Source: Bacteroidia bacterium (GTDB lineage: Bacteria > Bacteroidota > Bacteroidia > SpSt-205). From it: DNA of 64,000 nt. The notes beneath the pieces are model-generated. The model saw nothing but the letters and a program-made list of their open reading frames with translations, was not told the origin of the DNA and did no database searches. Shown in pieces: positions 11,205 to 21,542 of the stretch (positions are counted from its first letter, which is position 1; each line of letters begins with the position of its first letter). The position numbers and the translations under genes were made by a program. The stretch covers positions 280,224 through 344,223 of the forward strand of contig BPGW01000001.1 of assembly GCA_026003235.1 (NCBI GenBank), in the 5' to 3' direction.

Positions 11205-13109
11205 ATGCGTAGTGCGTTCTTTTGGATGGGGTGGGGGTGTGTAGTAGGCTCTCTGCTGGCCCAAAACAAAGTACCTCGGATGCGGCAGCTGGAGCGGTGG
11301 AGTGAGCTGGGCTTTTGGGAAAAAATCCTGGCGCACTACGAGGCGCAGCCGCATGCTTTCAGTGTGCGACAGCTCCCTTACGTAGCTGAGGCCTACCTGC
11401 ACCTAAGCAAACCCACGGAAGCCTTTCGTCTTTTTGATCAGAGTCTACGGCAGGGAGATTTTGCGCCGGAGCCCCGACATCTTTTGATGTATGCGCAGCT
11501 CTTGCACACACGGGGTGAGGTTCAGCGCGCCGCCGCTTACTACAAGCTTTATGCGGAGAGGGCCTCTGATCCGGGGGCGGTTTCTCTGGCTTTACTCCAG
11601 CTAAGCAACCTTTCTCGCTTGGGTCAAGATACGGCCTGGAAGATTGAGCCTGTACCAGCGCTTGTGCCGTGGGCGCCCGTATATGGAGCCTGGTGGAGCG
11701 GTGCAGAGCTATACGCCATTACCCGCTCGCCTAAGACCGGTGCCCCCTTGGATCGGGCAGGTATACCCTACGAAAGGATCGTGCCGAGCCTTCCGGGCCT
11801 GCGCTATCGGTACCATCAGGCCGTGGCAGGGGCCCTTGCCCCCGATACGCTGATCGTGTATCTGTCTCGTGGTAGGGGTAACCTCTATCTTACAGCGCTG
11901 GGACCGACCGGATGGAGTCGGCCCGTGCGGTGGAAGCGGCTGCCTTTTCGTCCTTCGGGGCGAGTGAGTGTGTACATAGACCCCCGTACGCAGGACGTGT
12001 ACTTCACCCGGGAGCCTGGACCCAAGCGAGGGACGGGCCGGGACCTCTACCGGTGCGTGTATCAGGAAAACGGCCGCTACGGCCCCCCTGAACGCCTCCC
12101 CGCACCCATCAACACCCCTTACGACGAAGATGCGCCCTTTATTGTGGGGGATACGCTGTACTTTGCCTCCAACGGCCCCCAAAGCGTCGGGGGCTACGAT
12201 ATTTTCCGATGTGTGCGGGTCGGCCTGCGGGAGTGGAGCGCGCCTGAACCCATGCCGGCCCCGCTCAACTCACCGGCCCACGATATTTATTACTACCCCT
12301 TCTCGCCGGAGCGCACCTATTTCTCGTCCGATAGAACGGGGGTTTTCCTGGTGTACCAAGTTCAATACGAGCCGCCTTTGCCTCCTCCTGCGCCGCCGGC
12401 CGCTGTAGCGGTGAGTGAATCGCTTCCTTCTGCGCCGCCGCCAACCCCGCGGTGGGTCCTTTCCGGGCGCCTCGTGGCCCAGGATAATCGTTCTGCTTTA
12501 GATGGGGAGGTCATACTCGTTGACTCCCTCACCGGTAAGGAAACGGTCGGCATGCGGACCGTGGAGGAAGGAAAATTCCGGCTCTTTCTGCCAGCTGAAG
12601 GAGGAACTTTCTACTTGTATGCCCAAGCGCCAGGCTACATGACGCATGTGGAGGTGGTGCGTTTGCCGGCCACGACGGCCTTCGCAGAACTCCCCCCTAA
12701 AGAAATAGCTCTTGTGCCCATTGAGATGGAGGCTACTTTTGCCCTGCGCAACATCTACTTTGACTTTGGAAGCGATCGGCTGCGGCCTGAGTCGTTTCCT
12801 GAGCTGGAGCGGCTCAAACGGCTCCTTCAGGAGAACCCCAATATCCGGATTCGTTTCTCAGGGCACACCGATAATGTGGGTTCGGACAAGTACAACCAGC
12901 GCTTGTCTGAGCGGCGGGCCAAAGCGGTGTACGAATGGCTTCGTAAGGCAGGCGTGCATCCCATCCAGATGGAGTACATTGGCTATGGTAAGAGACGTCC
13001 TGTAGCCTCTAACGCCACAGAAGAGGGTCGGGCGCTGAATCGTCGCATTGAGATGGAAGTGGTGGGGATTCGTCGGCCTGCCTTAGACGCCTCGGCCGCT
13101 CGGGAATAA
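11205..13109 (+). CDS. PorE-like protein (TPR, PD40 beta-propeller, carboxypeptidase-regulatory-like domain, OmpA C-terminus)
   Basis: Signal peptide, TPR-like N-terminus, propeller repeats (EDAPFIVGDTLYFASNGPQSVGGYDIFRC), CRD-like WVLSGRLVAQDNRSALDGEVILVDSLTGKE, OmpA domain IYFDFGSDRLRPES...RFSGHTDNVGSDKYNQRLSERRA. Start placed at 11205 from the promoter. Confidence 0.8.
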   Translation: MRSAFFWMGWGCVVGSLLAQNKVPRMRQLERWSELGFWEKILAHYEAQPHAFSVRQLPYVAEAYLHLSKPTEAFRLFDQSLRQGDFAPEPRHLLMYAQLLHTRGEVQRAAAYYKLYAERASDPGAVSLALLQLSNLSRLGQDTAWKIEPVPALVPWAPVYGAWWSGAELYAITRSPKTGAPLDRAGIPYERIVPSLPGLRYRYHQAVAGALAPDTLIVYLSRGRGNLYLTALGPTGWSRPVRWKRLPFRPSGRVSVYIDPRTQDVYFTREPGPKRGTGRDLYRCVYQENGRYGPPERLPAPINTPYDEDAPFIVGDTLYFASNGPQSVGGYDIFRCVRVGLREWSAPEPMPAPLNSPAHDIYYYPFSPERTYFSSDRTGVFLVYQVQYEPPLPPPAPPAAVAVSESLPSAPPPTPRWVLSGRLVAQDNRSALDGEVILVDSLTGKETVGMRTVEEGKFRLFLPAEGGTFYLYAQAPGYMTHVEVVRLPATTAFAELPPKEIALVPIEMEATFALRNIYFDFGSDRLRPESFPELERLKRLLQENPNIRIRFSGHTDNVGSDKYNQRLSERRAKAVYEWLRKAGVHPIQMEYIGYGKRRPVASNATEEGRALNRRIEMEVVGIRRPALDASAARE

Positions 13110-13126
13110 GCGGTACTTTTGCATGG

Positions 13127-14242
13127 ATGTCGCGCTTCACTTTACACCTCGGTACGGTGGGGGGTATCCCCATTTATGTACACTGGAGCTTCTGGCTGCT
13201 GGTGCTGTGGGTGGTGCTGGATAGCCTTTTCTCTCCTGGTTTCAGCCTTGGCTTTCTTGTTTGGCGGCTTTTGCTGCTCTTGGGCCTGGTGTTGAGCGTG
13301 ATTTTGCATGAACTCGGCCATGCTCTGGCGGCGCGGGCCTATGGAATCCCTACCCGGGACATCACCATGTACCCCTTTGGCGGCGTGGCTTCCTTGCACC
13401 GCATTCCTGATAAGCCCCTCCAGGAACTCGTCGTGGCGATAGCGGGTCCCTTGGTAAACTTTCTGCTGATTGGGCTTTTCCAGGTGGTGTTGTGGATCCT
13501 CCACGAGCCGATCGGATTTTCCCCGGAGGCTTTTCGGTATAGCGGTCCGACGTGGCCAGCGTTGTCTTTCTGGCTTTACAACCTCAGCTTCATGAACGCC
13601 ATGCTTGCGGTTTTCAACCTTTTGCCGGCTTTTCCCATGGACGGCGGGCGCATCTTGCGAGCTTTGCTGGCCACCCGGCTGAACTATGTGCGGGCTACCC
13701 AGATCGCTGCGCTGATAGGTCAGGGTTTTGCGGTACTCTTCATATTTTTGGGCTTCTTCTACAATCCTACCCTTGTTCTTGTTGGTTTTTTTGTTTATGT
13801 AGCAGCCAGTCAGGAGCGCCAGCAGGTGGAGCGTCGGACAGCCCTGCGAGGCTTTACGGTCATGGATGCGCTCATGCGGGATATGCCCACCCTCAGCGTC
13901 CACCAGACCTTGCAGGATGCGATTGAGCGGCTCTTACAGTCTCAAGTGCGCACCTTCGTGGTGGTAGAGCCTACAGGTAAACCGGTGGGGATCCTGTCGC
14001 GTGAGCGTCTTATTGAGGCGCTTCACGAAGGGCGTTCTCGCGACACGGCTGTATTGGAGGTGATGAATCCGAGCCTCATACGGGTGCCTCCGAGTACGCC
14101 TTTGCATGAGGCTTTGCAGCTGCTGCAGGAGCACGACGCCCCTTTACTGCTGGTGGCAGAAGGGGAACGAGTGCTGGGGTACATAGATGCGGAGAACATT
14201 GCAGAATTTTTACTAGTGAGGCAGGCGTTAGGAGCTGCTTAA
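13127..14242 (+). CDS. Site-2 protease family (M50) membrane metalloprotease with CBS domains
   Basis: HELGHALAARAYGI, FPMDGGRILRALLA, then CBS-like repeats (FTVMDALMRDMPTLSVHQTL...). Confidence 0.88.
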   Translation: MSRFTLHLGTVGGIPIYVHWSFWLLVLWVVLDSLFSPGFSLGFLVWRLLLLLGLVLSVILHELGHALAARAYGIPTRDITMYPFGGVASLHRIPDKPLQELVVAIAGPLVNFLLIGLFQVVLWILHEPIGFSPEAFRYSGPTWPALSFWLYNLSFMNAMLAVFNLLPAFPMDGGRILRALLATRLNYVRATQIAALIGQGFAVLFIFLGFFYNPTLVLVGFFVYVAASQERQQVERRTALRGFTVMDALMRDMPTLSVHQTLQDAIERLLQSQVRTFVVVEPTGKPVGILSRERLIEALHEGRSRDTAVLEVMNPSLIRVPPSTPLHEALQLLQEHDAPLLLVAEGERVLGYIDAENIAEFLLVRQALGAA

Positions 14243-14913
14243 GTGCCCAGGAGGAAGAGGGTAGGACCTTTGGTCAGCGGGGTGGGAGGCCACTGCCCGA
14301 CCGGATAGGTGCGTACGAACCCCTCTTCTTCTGTCAGGCGGTGAGCCACGCATAAGAGGAGGGTGCGGGGGGCTTGGCTCAGGATCTCTTCCAGGAGTTG
14401 AGGGCTCCGGGCTGGGGTCTCCATGAGGATCTGGGTGCTTTCGCGGGCGGCTGCGTAGACTTGCTGGAGGAAAGCTTTACGGGCTTTCTTTTCTATAGGG
14501 GGGTAGCCCCAAAAGGTGAAACGCTGCCCAGACAATCCTGAGGCGGCCAACGCCAGGGTAATGCTGCTGGGCCCTGCCAGGGGGATCACCGTGTAGCCTT
14601 CTGCGTGGGCGCGCCGCACCACACTCCATCCGGGATCAGCCACGCCCGGCAAGCCCGCTTCCGTCAGCAAGCCCGCCGGTGCGCGCTGCCCAAAGACTTG
14701 CGTGTAGGCTTCCCACGGCCAGTCGCCCCTGGCCGGATCGTATTCGTATAGCTCGGCCTGAGCACTCACGCCAGCCCTTTCCAGGAGAGGACGGGCCCGC
14801 GCAGCCCTTTCCACAAAAAAATGCTGAAGGCTTTTCGCCACCTCTGCCCATCCAGGATAGGCCCAGTAAGGAGACTGCCGACTGAGAGGAGCAGGCAGTA
14901 CGTAGAGCCGCAT
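14239..14913 (-). CDS. SAM-dependent methyltransferase of the tetrapyrrole methylase/RsmI family
   Basis: LLTEAGLPGVADPGWSVVRRAHAEGYTVIPLAGPSSITLALAASGLSGQRFTFWGYPP; start placed at MRLYVLPAPL. Confidence 0.8.
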   Translation of the reverse strand: MRLYVLPAPLSRQSPYWAYPGWAEVAKSLQHFFVERAARARPLLERAGVSAQAELYEYDPARGDWPWEAYTQVFGQRAPAGLLTEAGLPGVADPGWSVVRRAHAEGYTVIPLAGPSSITLALAASGLSGQRFTFWGYPPIEKKARKAFLQQVYAAARESTQILMETPARSPQLLEEILSQAPRTLLLCVAHRLTEEEGFVRTYPVGQWPPTPLTKGPTLFLLGT

Positions 14914-15007
14914 AGCCGAAAAATAAGGGCTTTTCCACATGCCTTTTCGGCTTAGGAGGGCGGTGGAAAGCTTGGGGGTTTTCCGGAAGCCCGGCTACCT
15001 TTGCCTT

Positions 15008-15424
15008 ATGACAGATTCCCTGAAGTGGATGATGGGCTTACCTTTTCTCTGGATAGGCTGTAGCGGGCCTAACACAGAGCATGAAAGCGCATCCGAGTCT
15101 ATTCCCCTGAGTGGGACGATAAGCCGGTCTGAGGTGCGCATAAAAGAAAAATGGCGTCCCCTGGTCAAAATAAACAGCAAAAAGCCCCAGAAAACCCCTG
15201 CCTTCAAAGTCTCAGGCAAGGAATGGAAAATATCTTGGAAGAATAAAAGCCCTGGGGAGCTGATTGTGATTCTTTACGACGAGGATAGGCCTGATTACTC
15301 GGAGATTCTGGTCAATGTGAATGCGCCGGACGAGGATGTGATTTACCTTACAGGGAAGGGGAGGTTCAGGTTGGAGGTGGTAGGTCGCCAGCCGTATGAG
15401 CTCCTGGTGGAGGAGCTGCGTTGA
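15008..15424 (+). CDS. Small predicted lipoprotein
   Basis: MTDSLKWMMGLPFLWIGCSGPN lipobox-like start; TACCTTTG at 14996-15003. Confidence 0.6.
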   Translation: MTDSLKWMMGLPFLWIGCSGPNTEHESASESIPLSGTISRSEVRIKEKWRPLVKINSKKPQKTPAFKVSGKEWKISWKNKSPGELIVILYDEDRPDYSEILVNVNAPDEDVIYLTGKGRFRLEVVGRQPYELLVEELR

Positions 15425-16409
15425 GGAGGGGAACGAGCAGGTCCTGGACCTGGAGCGTGTGCCCGCAGGCGAAGTGGCGGAGGGGGCAGGATTTTCTTCC
15501 ATGCAGGCCGCAGGGTCGGCAAGGGAGGCTTTCGTGGGTTTGCGCGATCGTGCTACCTGGGGCCAGCGGGCCGAATCCAAACGCTGGCTCTGTGGAGCAG
15601 AAGACGGTGGTGGCGGGGCGCCCTAACGCCGAGGCGAGATGGGTGAGGGCGCTATCCACGGTGTACACGCGCGCCGCGTCTTGGACCAGGGCGGCCAGCT
15701 CTGGCAGGGAAAGCGTTCCAGCCAGGTTGTGGGCGTTGGGGTGGGCTTTCGTGAGGGCCTCCAGGCGAGGCCTATCGGCAGCAAGGCCAGTAAGGTAGAT
15801 GGTGTAGAAGGGCGGGATCTTCTGAAGGAAGGCCTGCCAGAGGGAAAAAGGCGCTTCTTTGGTGGGCCAGCGGGAAGTGGGGGAAAGGATAAGGTAGGGC
15901 TGTCGGGCGTTCCAAGGGGCCACCGCCTGCCGGGCGGCCTCAGAAGGGAAGAGCCACGGTAGCGGGGGCCTGTCAGGGGCAAGGCCAGCTACCGCCGCCA
16001 GCGCCAGCACGCGATCCACCTCGTGGGTGCCGTCTCCTATGCGATGTACGGCCCGTCGGCTGTAAAGCCAGCTCAGCGGGTTTTTGTCGTAGGTCACATA
16101 GAGCGAAGCGGGCAAGAGGCGCCCCAGCAGGCCGCTGCGAAAGAAGCGTTGGACCACCCAAACGCCTTCCCAGCGATAGGCCCGTAGCTGGGATAGGAGT
16201 TTCCACCATCCCCGCCAGGTTTTGTCCCAGGCCCAGAGCTGGGCTATCCAAGGATGCCCTTCCAGCAGAGGAGCTACCTCGGTCCTTACCACCGCGTGTA
16301 CTTCAGCGGTAGGAAAGTGCGCTTTCAGTCGGCCTATGAGAGGCAAAGCCAGCAGGGCATCACCCAGGAAGGCGGGCTGCACTACAAGGTGGCGCGCCAT
16401 CGGGTCCAT
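15366..16409 (-). CDS. Glycosyltransferase family 9 (heptosyltransferase-like)
   Basis: HLVVQPAFLGDALLALPLIGRLKAHFP...YTVDSALTHLASALGRPATTVFCSTEPAFGFGPLAPGS. Confidence 0.85.
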   Translation of the reverse strand: MDPMARHLVVQPAFLGDALLALPLIGRLKAHFPTAEVHAVVRTEVAPLLEGHPWIAQLWAWDKTWRGWWKLLSQLRAYRWEGVWVVQRFFRSGLLGRLLPASLYVTYDKNPLSWLYSRRAVHRIGDGTHEVDRVLALAAVAGLAPDRPPLPWLFPSEAARQAVAPWNARQPYLILSPTSRWPTKEAPFSLWQAFLQKIPPFYTIYLTGLAADRPRLEALTKAHPNAHNLAGTLSLPELAALVQDAARVYTVDSALTHLASALGRPATTVFCSTEPAFGFGPLAPGSTIAQTHESLPCRPCGLHGRKSCPLRHFACGHTLQVQDLLVPLLNAAPPPGAHTAGDLPPPT

Positions 16410-17731
16410 TGTTTACGCCACCAGTCCCAATAAAGCCATCGCGCCTCGGTCGTCACAAGCAGGATCAGATACAGCGTGAGGGGGCCCACCACCAGAAGAG
16501 GCAGAAAAGCCCCAATCGCCGGATGGAGGAGACCTTCGCGAGCAAGCTTTTTGCCTTGCGCATTCAGGATGTAGAAGACAATAAAGAGGGCGGTGGAGAC
16601 GACGAGGGGCATGCCCAGGCCGCCTTTGCGGATTACCCCTCCCAGCGAGGCGCCTAAGATCAAAAACACCACCGTTGCCAGCGGATAAGAGAATTTATAG
16701 TACCACTCCAGCTGGTAGCGCCAGAGGGTTTCTTGCAATTGGGCATGGCGCTGGGTGTAGTATTCGGCGAGGGTTTTTTCTCGGCGCAGGAGGTTCTCCA
16801 CCAGGGCGCGGTGAATAGCAGGAGGGGGCAGGGAGCTGTCTGAAGGCCAGGGTGGAAGGAATATACTGCGCAGGAGTTGGCTTCGTTCTTCCTGGAAGCT
16901 GGCATAAAGGGCGGCCAAGCTATCTATGGCGGTGCGTAAGGCGCCTATTTCCAGCATGTACTGGTGTCCTGCAAAGAGCCGTTCGTCGGAGCGCCGCAGC
17001 CCCAGCCCTGAGATGTCCAGGCGCAAGAGAAGGGTGTCAAAGCAACTTTGGGTCAAGGCAGGGGCTTGCTGGGGGCCCAGGGTGGTTTCGTACTGGCAGC
17101 CTCCGTACAGGGTAAACACCAGGAAGAGCCACGTTTTATCCAAGGTGATGCGGCCACTGTCAGCCCGGATGGTGCGCTGCAGGCTCCCGTCTGGTGCGTA
17201 TTCATATATCAGCACATCCCGCACTTGGTCGGGCGGTGTAAGAGCCCCAATGCGGATGGCATACCCCTCTATCCAGCGGTTGAAGAGGCCGGGTTTGAGG
17301 GCCAGAGCGGGGCGCGCATGTTCCATGTCATAGAGCAGGGTGTAGAGTTTGAGGTTGGCGCGGGGCACGATGTGCCAGGACAGCCAGGTGGCCAGGCCCA
17401 TCGTGAGCAGCCCGAAAGCCCACAGAGGAACCAGGATTCGCACGAAAGGCACGCCTGCGCTTAGCAGGGCGGTCAGTTCCAGTCTTTCGCCGAGGTTGCC
17501 CATGGTCATGAGGCCTGCCATGAGTAACCCCATGGGCAGGGCCAAGAGCACCAGCGACGCCGAAGCATACCCAAAAAGCTCGGCCAGCGCACTGGCTGGA
17601 AACCCCTTGCCCAGGATGTCCTCCTGGTAGCGGGAGAGAAACTGGATCACCAGAATCACCAGCGTCGTGCTGAAGCTGGCCAAGAAAGGGCCGAGAAAAT
17701 TCTGTAGCAGGTAGGTATCGAGCCGTTTCAT
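16382..17731 (-). CDS. LptF/LptG family permease
   Basis: MKRLDTYLLQNFLGPFLASFSTTLVILVIQFLSRYQEDILGKG and C-terminal membrane segments typical of YjgP/YjgQ. Confidence 0.85.
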   Translation of the reverse strand: MKRLDTYLLQNFLGPFLASFSTTLVILVIQFLSRYQEDILGKGFPASALAELFGYASASLVLLALPMGLLMAGLMTMGNLGERLELTALLSAGVPFVRILVPLWAFGLLTMGLATWLSWHIVPRANLKLYTLLYDMEHARPALALKPGLFNRWIEGYAIRIGALTPPDQVRDVLIYEYAPDGSLQRTIRADSGRITLDKTWLFLVFTLYGGCQYETTLGPQQAPALTQSCFDTLLLRLDISGLGLRRSDERLFAGHQYMLEIGALRTAIDSLAALYASFQEERSQLLRSIFLPPWPSDSSLPPPAIHRALVENLLRREKTLAEYYTQRHAQLQETLWRYQLEWYYKFSYPLATVVFLILGASLGGVIRKGGLGMPLVVSTALFIVFYILNAQGKKLAREGLLHPAIGAFLPLLVVGPLTLYLILLVTTEARWLYWDWWRKQWTRWRATL

Positions 17732-17734
17732 GGC

Positions 17735-18928
17735 TCAGACCCAGACTTCGCTGTGGGCGGCGTAGGTGGGGAGGGCGGCTTCGGTGCGTTCGCCTGAAAC
17801 GAGCCACAGAATTGGGAAGCGCTGGGCCAGTTCGCCGGCCTTAGCGTGGCGCAGGTAGAGGGGTTCGCCTATGCGCAGGAGAGAGGGTGGGTCCGGAATG
17901 AGCACGGGCGTTTGGACTTCGCCGGCGCCTTCGTGGGGCAGGAGGCGAGCTGAAGGCGGAAGCCAGGGACGGGGTAGTTTGTCTGGGCCGGCAGCGCCCG
18001 AGGCGATATAACCTCCGCCATGACAGGTAAAGATGTTTTGGGCCGGCCGCCGCACAATCTCAAGGCTAAAGCCTGCTGCTGGCACGAAAGACACCTTCTC
18101 GTAATGGTCAAAAAGCGCAGGCGCCAGGAAGGCCGAACCGGCGGTGACCTCGGTGACGGCGGGGTCCTGAGCGGTATCGGGCAAGCTGCCGGTTCCACCG
18201 CCATTGACCAGCTCCAGGGAGAAGCCGGCTTGGCGAAGGGCTTCCACGAGGGCGGTGCGCCGCGTGGTCACTTCCTTCCAGGAGCGGCGCTTCAGGGCGC
18301 GCACCAACGGTCCTTTCCACCCAATGCGGCTGTCTCCAACTCCAGCGATCTGCGCTTCGTACGCCAGGAGCCCTACGAGCCTCACCCGCTCAAGCCGCTG
18401 TAGCGCATGGGCCAGCACCAGCACCGCCTCTACCGTGCGCAGGGGCGAGCGCCGCACCCCGAAGTACAGCCACCCCCAGTCCGAGGAGACATCCGCTTCT
18501 ATGCACACCGGTGCGCGCAACCCCGTGCCCTGGAAGGTGTAATTCAGCGCTTCGGCCTGCTCCAGGCTGTCTACGAGGGCTATGGCTTTTTTGCCCCGCC
18601 GAATCAGCTCCAAAAAAGCTTCTTGCTCAGCCCGCTGGTAGAAGGGGTACCCAATCAGGAAATCATCCAGCCCTTCGTGGGCCAGGTGGAGGGCTTCCCG
18701 AGCGCTGACGCATAAAAATCCCTGAAACCGGCTGCTGTAGTCCCGCAAAAGCTGGAGCAGCCGCAGGCAGCGTACCGACTTGGTGGCGATGCGTACAGGG
18801 AGCTTGCCTGCGTAGGTGAGAACCCGCTGGGCGTTTTCCAGGAAGGCCTCTTTGTCTACAAAAGCCAGCGGCCGTGGGGCCTCTCGCAAGGCGGTGGTAT
18901 AGCGCAGGTATTGGGCTTCCCAGGACAT
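17735..18928 (-). CDS. PLP-dependent D-threonine aldolase / D-serine dehydratase-like protein
   Basis: PLAFVDKEAFLENAQRVLTYAGKLPVRIATKSVRCLRLLQLL; ELVNGGGTGSLPDTAQDPAVTEVTAGSAFLAP; FTCHGGGYIASG. Confidence 0.75.
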   Translation of the reverse strand: MSWEAQYLRYTTALREAPRPLAFVDKEAFLENAQRVLTYAGKLPVRIATKSVRCLRLLQLLRDYSSRFQGFLCVSAREALHLAHEGLDDFLIGYPFYQRAEQEAFLELIRRGKKAIALVDSLEQAEALNYTFQGTGLRAPVCIEADVSSDWGWLYFGVRRSPLRTVEAVLVLAHALQRLERVRLVGLLAYEAQIAGVGDSRIGWKGPLVRALKRRSWKEVTTRRTALVEALRQAGFSLELVNGGGTGSLPDTAQDPAVTEVTAGSAFLAPALFDHYEKVSFVPAAGFSLEIVRRPAQNIFTCHGGGYIASGAAGPDKLPRPWLPPSARLLPHEGAGEVQTPVLIPDPPSLLRIGEPLYLRHAKAGELAQRFPILWLVSGERTEAALPTYAAHSEVWV

Positions 18929-18931
18929 GGA

Positions 18932-20074
18932 TCAAAGGTAGGTAACCTTGAGGAGGGCGCTCCAGATGCTTTGCACGCACGCTTCCCAGGAAAAGCGCTC
19001 TACGTGGGCTCGACCGAGGGCGGCGCGACGAGCCCGCTCTTCCGGGCTTAGGGTCAAGGCCTTGTACAGAGCTTGGGCGATGTCCGCTTCGTCGTACGGG
19101 TCTGCATAGAGAGCCGCTTCGCCGCCTACCTCAGGGAGCGAACTGACCCGACTTGTGACTACGGGCACACCACAGGCGAGCCCTTCTGCGACCGGGTACC
19201 CAAACCCCTCGTATAAGGAAGGGTACACCACCGCCGCCGCCGCTCCGTACACCTGCACCAGCTCCGAGTCCGGAATAGGCGGATGGAAAATTACTTCGTC
19301 TTTGTAGGGCAGCTGCCGATACAGGCGCAGGATTTGGCTTTGGCTTCTTCTCCACATAAAGCGGCCCACGCATAACAGCCGTAGGGGTTCCCGGTAGGTC
19401 TTGCGGAGCAAAGCGTAGGCCTTGAGCATACGGAGAGGGTTCTTACGGGGATGAAGGCTTCCCACATACAAGAGGTAAGGTAAGCCGCTGGTGTACCGCT
19501 GGCGTACGGCTTCGTGCTGGCTGGGGGGTAGAGGCTTAAAAAACGCCGTGTCGCAGCCGCTGTAGGCGCGTTGGATTCGGTCGGGGGAAACCTCCAGCAG
19601 CTCAATCAGGTCACGCTCTACCGAGGCACTGTTGGCCAGAAGGAGGGCAGCCCCTTTAGCGACCTGCCTCGCTGTGCGCAAGTAGTAAGCGTACCAAGAG
19701 CGCGGTACAAATTCTGGATGCCGCAGGAAGGCAATATCGTGGATGAAAGCCACCACAGGCACTCGTCGTAGCACGGTTGAGGAAGCCAAGCCGTAGGTGG
19801 CAAAAAGCACGTGGGGACGGTGCTTTCGGAGGTACCAAGGCACCGATAGGCGCCACCACACTTCGTACAGGGCCCAGTGGCGGGTCGGAGGGGGCAAAAT
19901 ATGAGAGATCTGATTGGGGCCGAAGTGGTACTGAGGCAGGGGTCGCCGGTCAAAGAGAAGGTCAAACCGCACCTCGGGATGCTGGTGCACAAGGCGGGAG
20001 GCCACTTCTCGGGTGAAGCGGCCCCACCCCTCCAGGTGAGGAAGCAGCATGCGGCTATCTAAGGCGACTCGCAC
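18932..20074 (-). CDS. Glycosyltransferase family 4
   Basis: YLLYVGSLHPRKNPLRMLKAYALLRK...VYPSLYEGFGYPVAEGLACGVPVVTSRVSSLPEVGGEAALYADPYD. Confidence 0.9.
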   Translation of the reverse strand: MRVALDSRMLLPHLEGWGRFTREVASRLVHQHPEVRFDLLFDRRPLPQYHFGPNQISHILPPPTRHWALYEVWWRLSVPWYLRKHRPHVLFATYGLASSTVLRRVPVVAFIHDIAFLRHPEFVPRSWYAYYLRTARQVAKGAALLLANSASVERDLIELLEVSPDRIQRAYSGCDTAFFKPLPPSQHEAVRQRYTSGLPYLLYVGSLHPRKNPLRMLKAYALLRKTYREPLRLLCVGRFMWRRSQSQILRLYRQLPYKDEVIFHPPIPDSELVQVYGAAAAVVYPSLYEGFGYPVAEGLACGVPVVTSRVSSLPEVGGEAALYADPYDEADIAQALYKALTLSPEERARRAALGRAHVERFSWEACVQSIWSALLKVTYL

Positions 20075-21542
20075 GACGCCAAAGTTGGGGGATTTTCCAT
20101 AGCCCGCCCCAGCCTACGAAAGCCCCCCCTGCCAGGAGCGCTTTAGACGGCAGCCCCAGCCCAAGGTGGCTTAGACCCCACGCCGAGAGCCCATACGAGA
20201 GCGCAAACCCTGCAAGCCGACCTAAAAGCGTCCAGGGCACCGGTACCGGTCCGACCCGCTCCAGCAGCAGAATAAACCCCAGGCCATAGGTGGCGTAGCT
20301 TACCCCCAGGCTCAGGGCCGCGCCTACCCCTTGGTACAGGGGCAGCAGCACCAAGCTGCTCAGGCCATTCATAAGGCTGGCCCCGATCATGAGCCCAAAG
20401 GCCGCCCATTCGTGCCCCGTAGCCGTCAGGTAAGTGCTGTAGATGATGGAAAGGCCATTCAAGATAAGGGGGATAGCAAGCACCTGGAGGATGGTTTGCA
20501 TGTGGAGCTTTTCAGCAGGGGAACTGTGGGGGAAAAGAATCATGAAGGCTTCGGGGAGGGCCAGGAAGGCGCCTGCTACGGCGATGAGGGGCAAGGCAGC
20601 TACCAGATGGCCCCACAGGAGGGTGCGCCACAATTCGCTGGTTCGTCGTCGCCCCAGGAGCGCAAAACGCGCAAAGAAAACCGGCATCACAATCCAGAGG
20701 TACATCATAGCAGCCGAAAACCACCGGTAGGCTCCCCAGTACAGGCCGTTCTCGTAGGGGCCTATTAGCCGCTCTAATAGGATTTGGTTGATTCGCTCGT
20801 TGAAGGCGGTAGCGTAGGCCATCAGGGCGAAAGGCGTGATGCGGCGCAGCGTCTCCCACATTGCTAAGCGGTCAAAGTGCAGACTGGGCAGGCCGTACCT
20901 TCGGGCCATCCATGCGCCCGCTAACGCAGCCGAACCCACCCCGGCCGCAAACAAAATCTGTACATACCGGTCCCCGGCAAGCTGATTCCAAAAAAAGGCC
21001 AGTAGGATCAAGACCAGACCTTTTTCCAGGGCAGAGAGCAGGGCATCTATTTGAAAGCGTTGGTCTCCCTGGAAAAAAGCCCGGAAGTACTGGAGGTAGC
21101 TCAGGGCAAGCTGGTACCCTACCAGCAAGCCCAGCCAGCTGAAGCTATGCCCTCTGTAGCCCAAGAGATACCCTAAGAGGAGGAACCCTCCGCCAGCCAG
21201 GAAGGTCAGGAGCAGTTTGAGCGAGAGGGTGTTCTGGCTGAGGTGGGGGTAGTAGGCTCGGCTGCGAGCCATTTCTCGCGTCACGAGGGCATACAAGCCC
21301 CAGTCCGCAAGGGTAGCTGCCCATTGCCCTATGCCCAGGAGGGCGCCTATGAGGCCGTAGGCTTGGTGTCCAATGCGATCTTGAACAAGTGCGTCGGTAA
21401 CCAGCCAAACGGGCTTAGAGAGGAGGTTGGCCAGGAGGGTAGCTACGAGACCCTGCCTCAGGTCTCGCATGGCAAAAACGCATAGCCCCGGCGAAGCTGA
21501 GCTTCCGCCATAGCCCACAAGCTGGCCCCCACGCCTTGCCAT
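20055..21542 (-). CDS. Polysaccharide/O-antigen flippase-like membrane protein
   Basis: Multispanning sequence LRQGLVATLLANLLSKPVWLVTDALVQDRIG...; neighbours are glycosyltransferases. The annotated start may be too early. Confidence 0.75.
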   Translation of the reverse strand: MARRGGQLVGYGGSSASPGLCVFAMRDLRQGLVATLLANLLSKPVWLVTDALVQDRIGHQAYGLIGALLGIGQWAATLADWGLYALVTREMARSRAYYPHLSQNTLSLKLLLTFLAGGGFLLLGYLLGYRGHSFSWLGLLVGYQLALSYLQYFRAFFQGDQRFQIDALLSALEKGLVLILLAFFWNQLAGDRYVQILFAAGVGSAALAGAWMARRYGLPSLHFDRLAMWETLRRITPFALMAYATAFNERINQILLERLIGPYENGLYWGAYRWFSAAMMYLWIVMPVFFARFALLGRRRTSELWRTLLWGHLVAALPLIAVAGAFLALPEAFMILFPHSSPAEKLHMQTILQVLAIPLILNGLSIIYSTYLTATGHEWAAFGLMIGASLMNGLSSLVLLPLYQGVGAALSLGVSYATYGLGFILLLERVGPVPVPWTLLGRLAGFALSYGLSAWGLSHLGLGLPSKALLAGGAFVGWGGLWKIPQLWRRASRLR

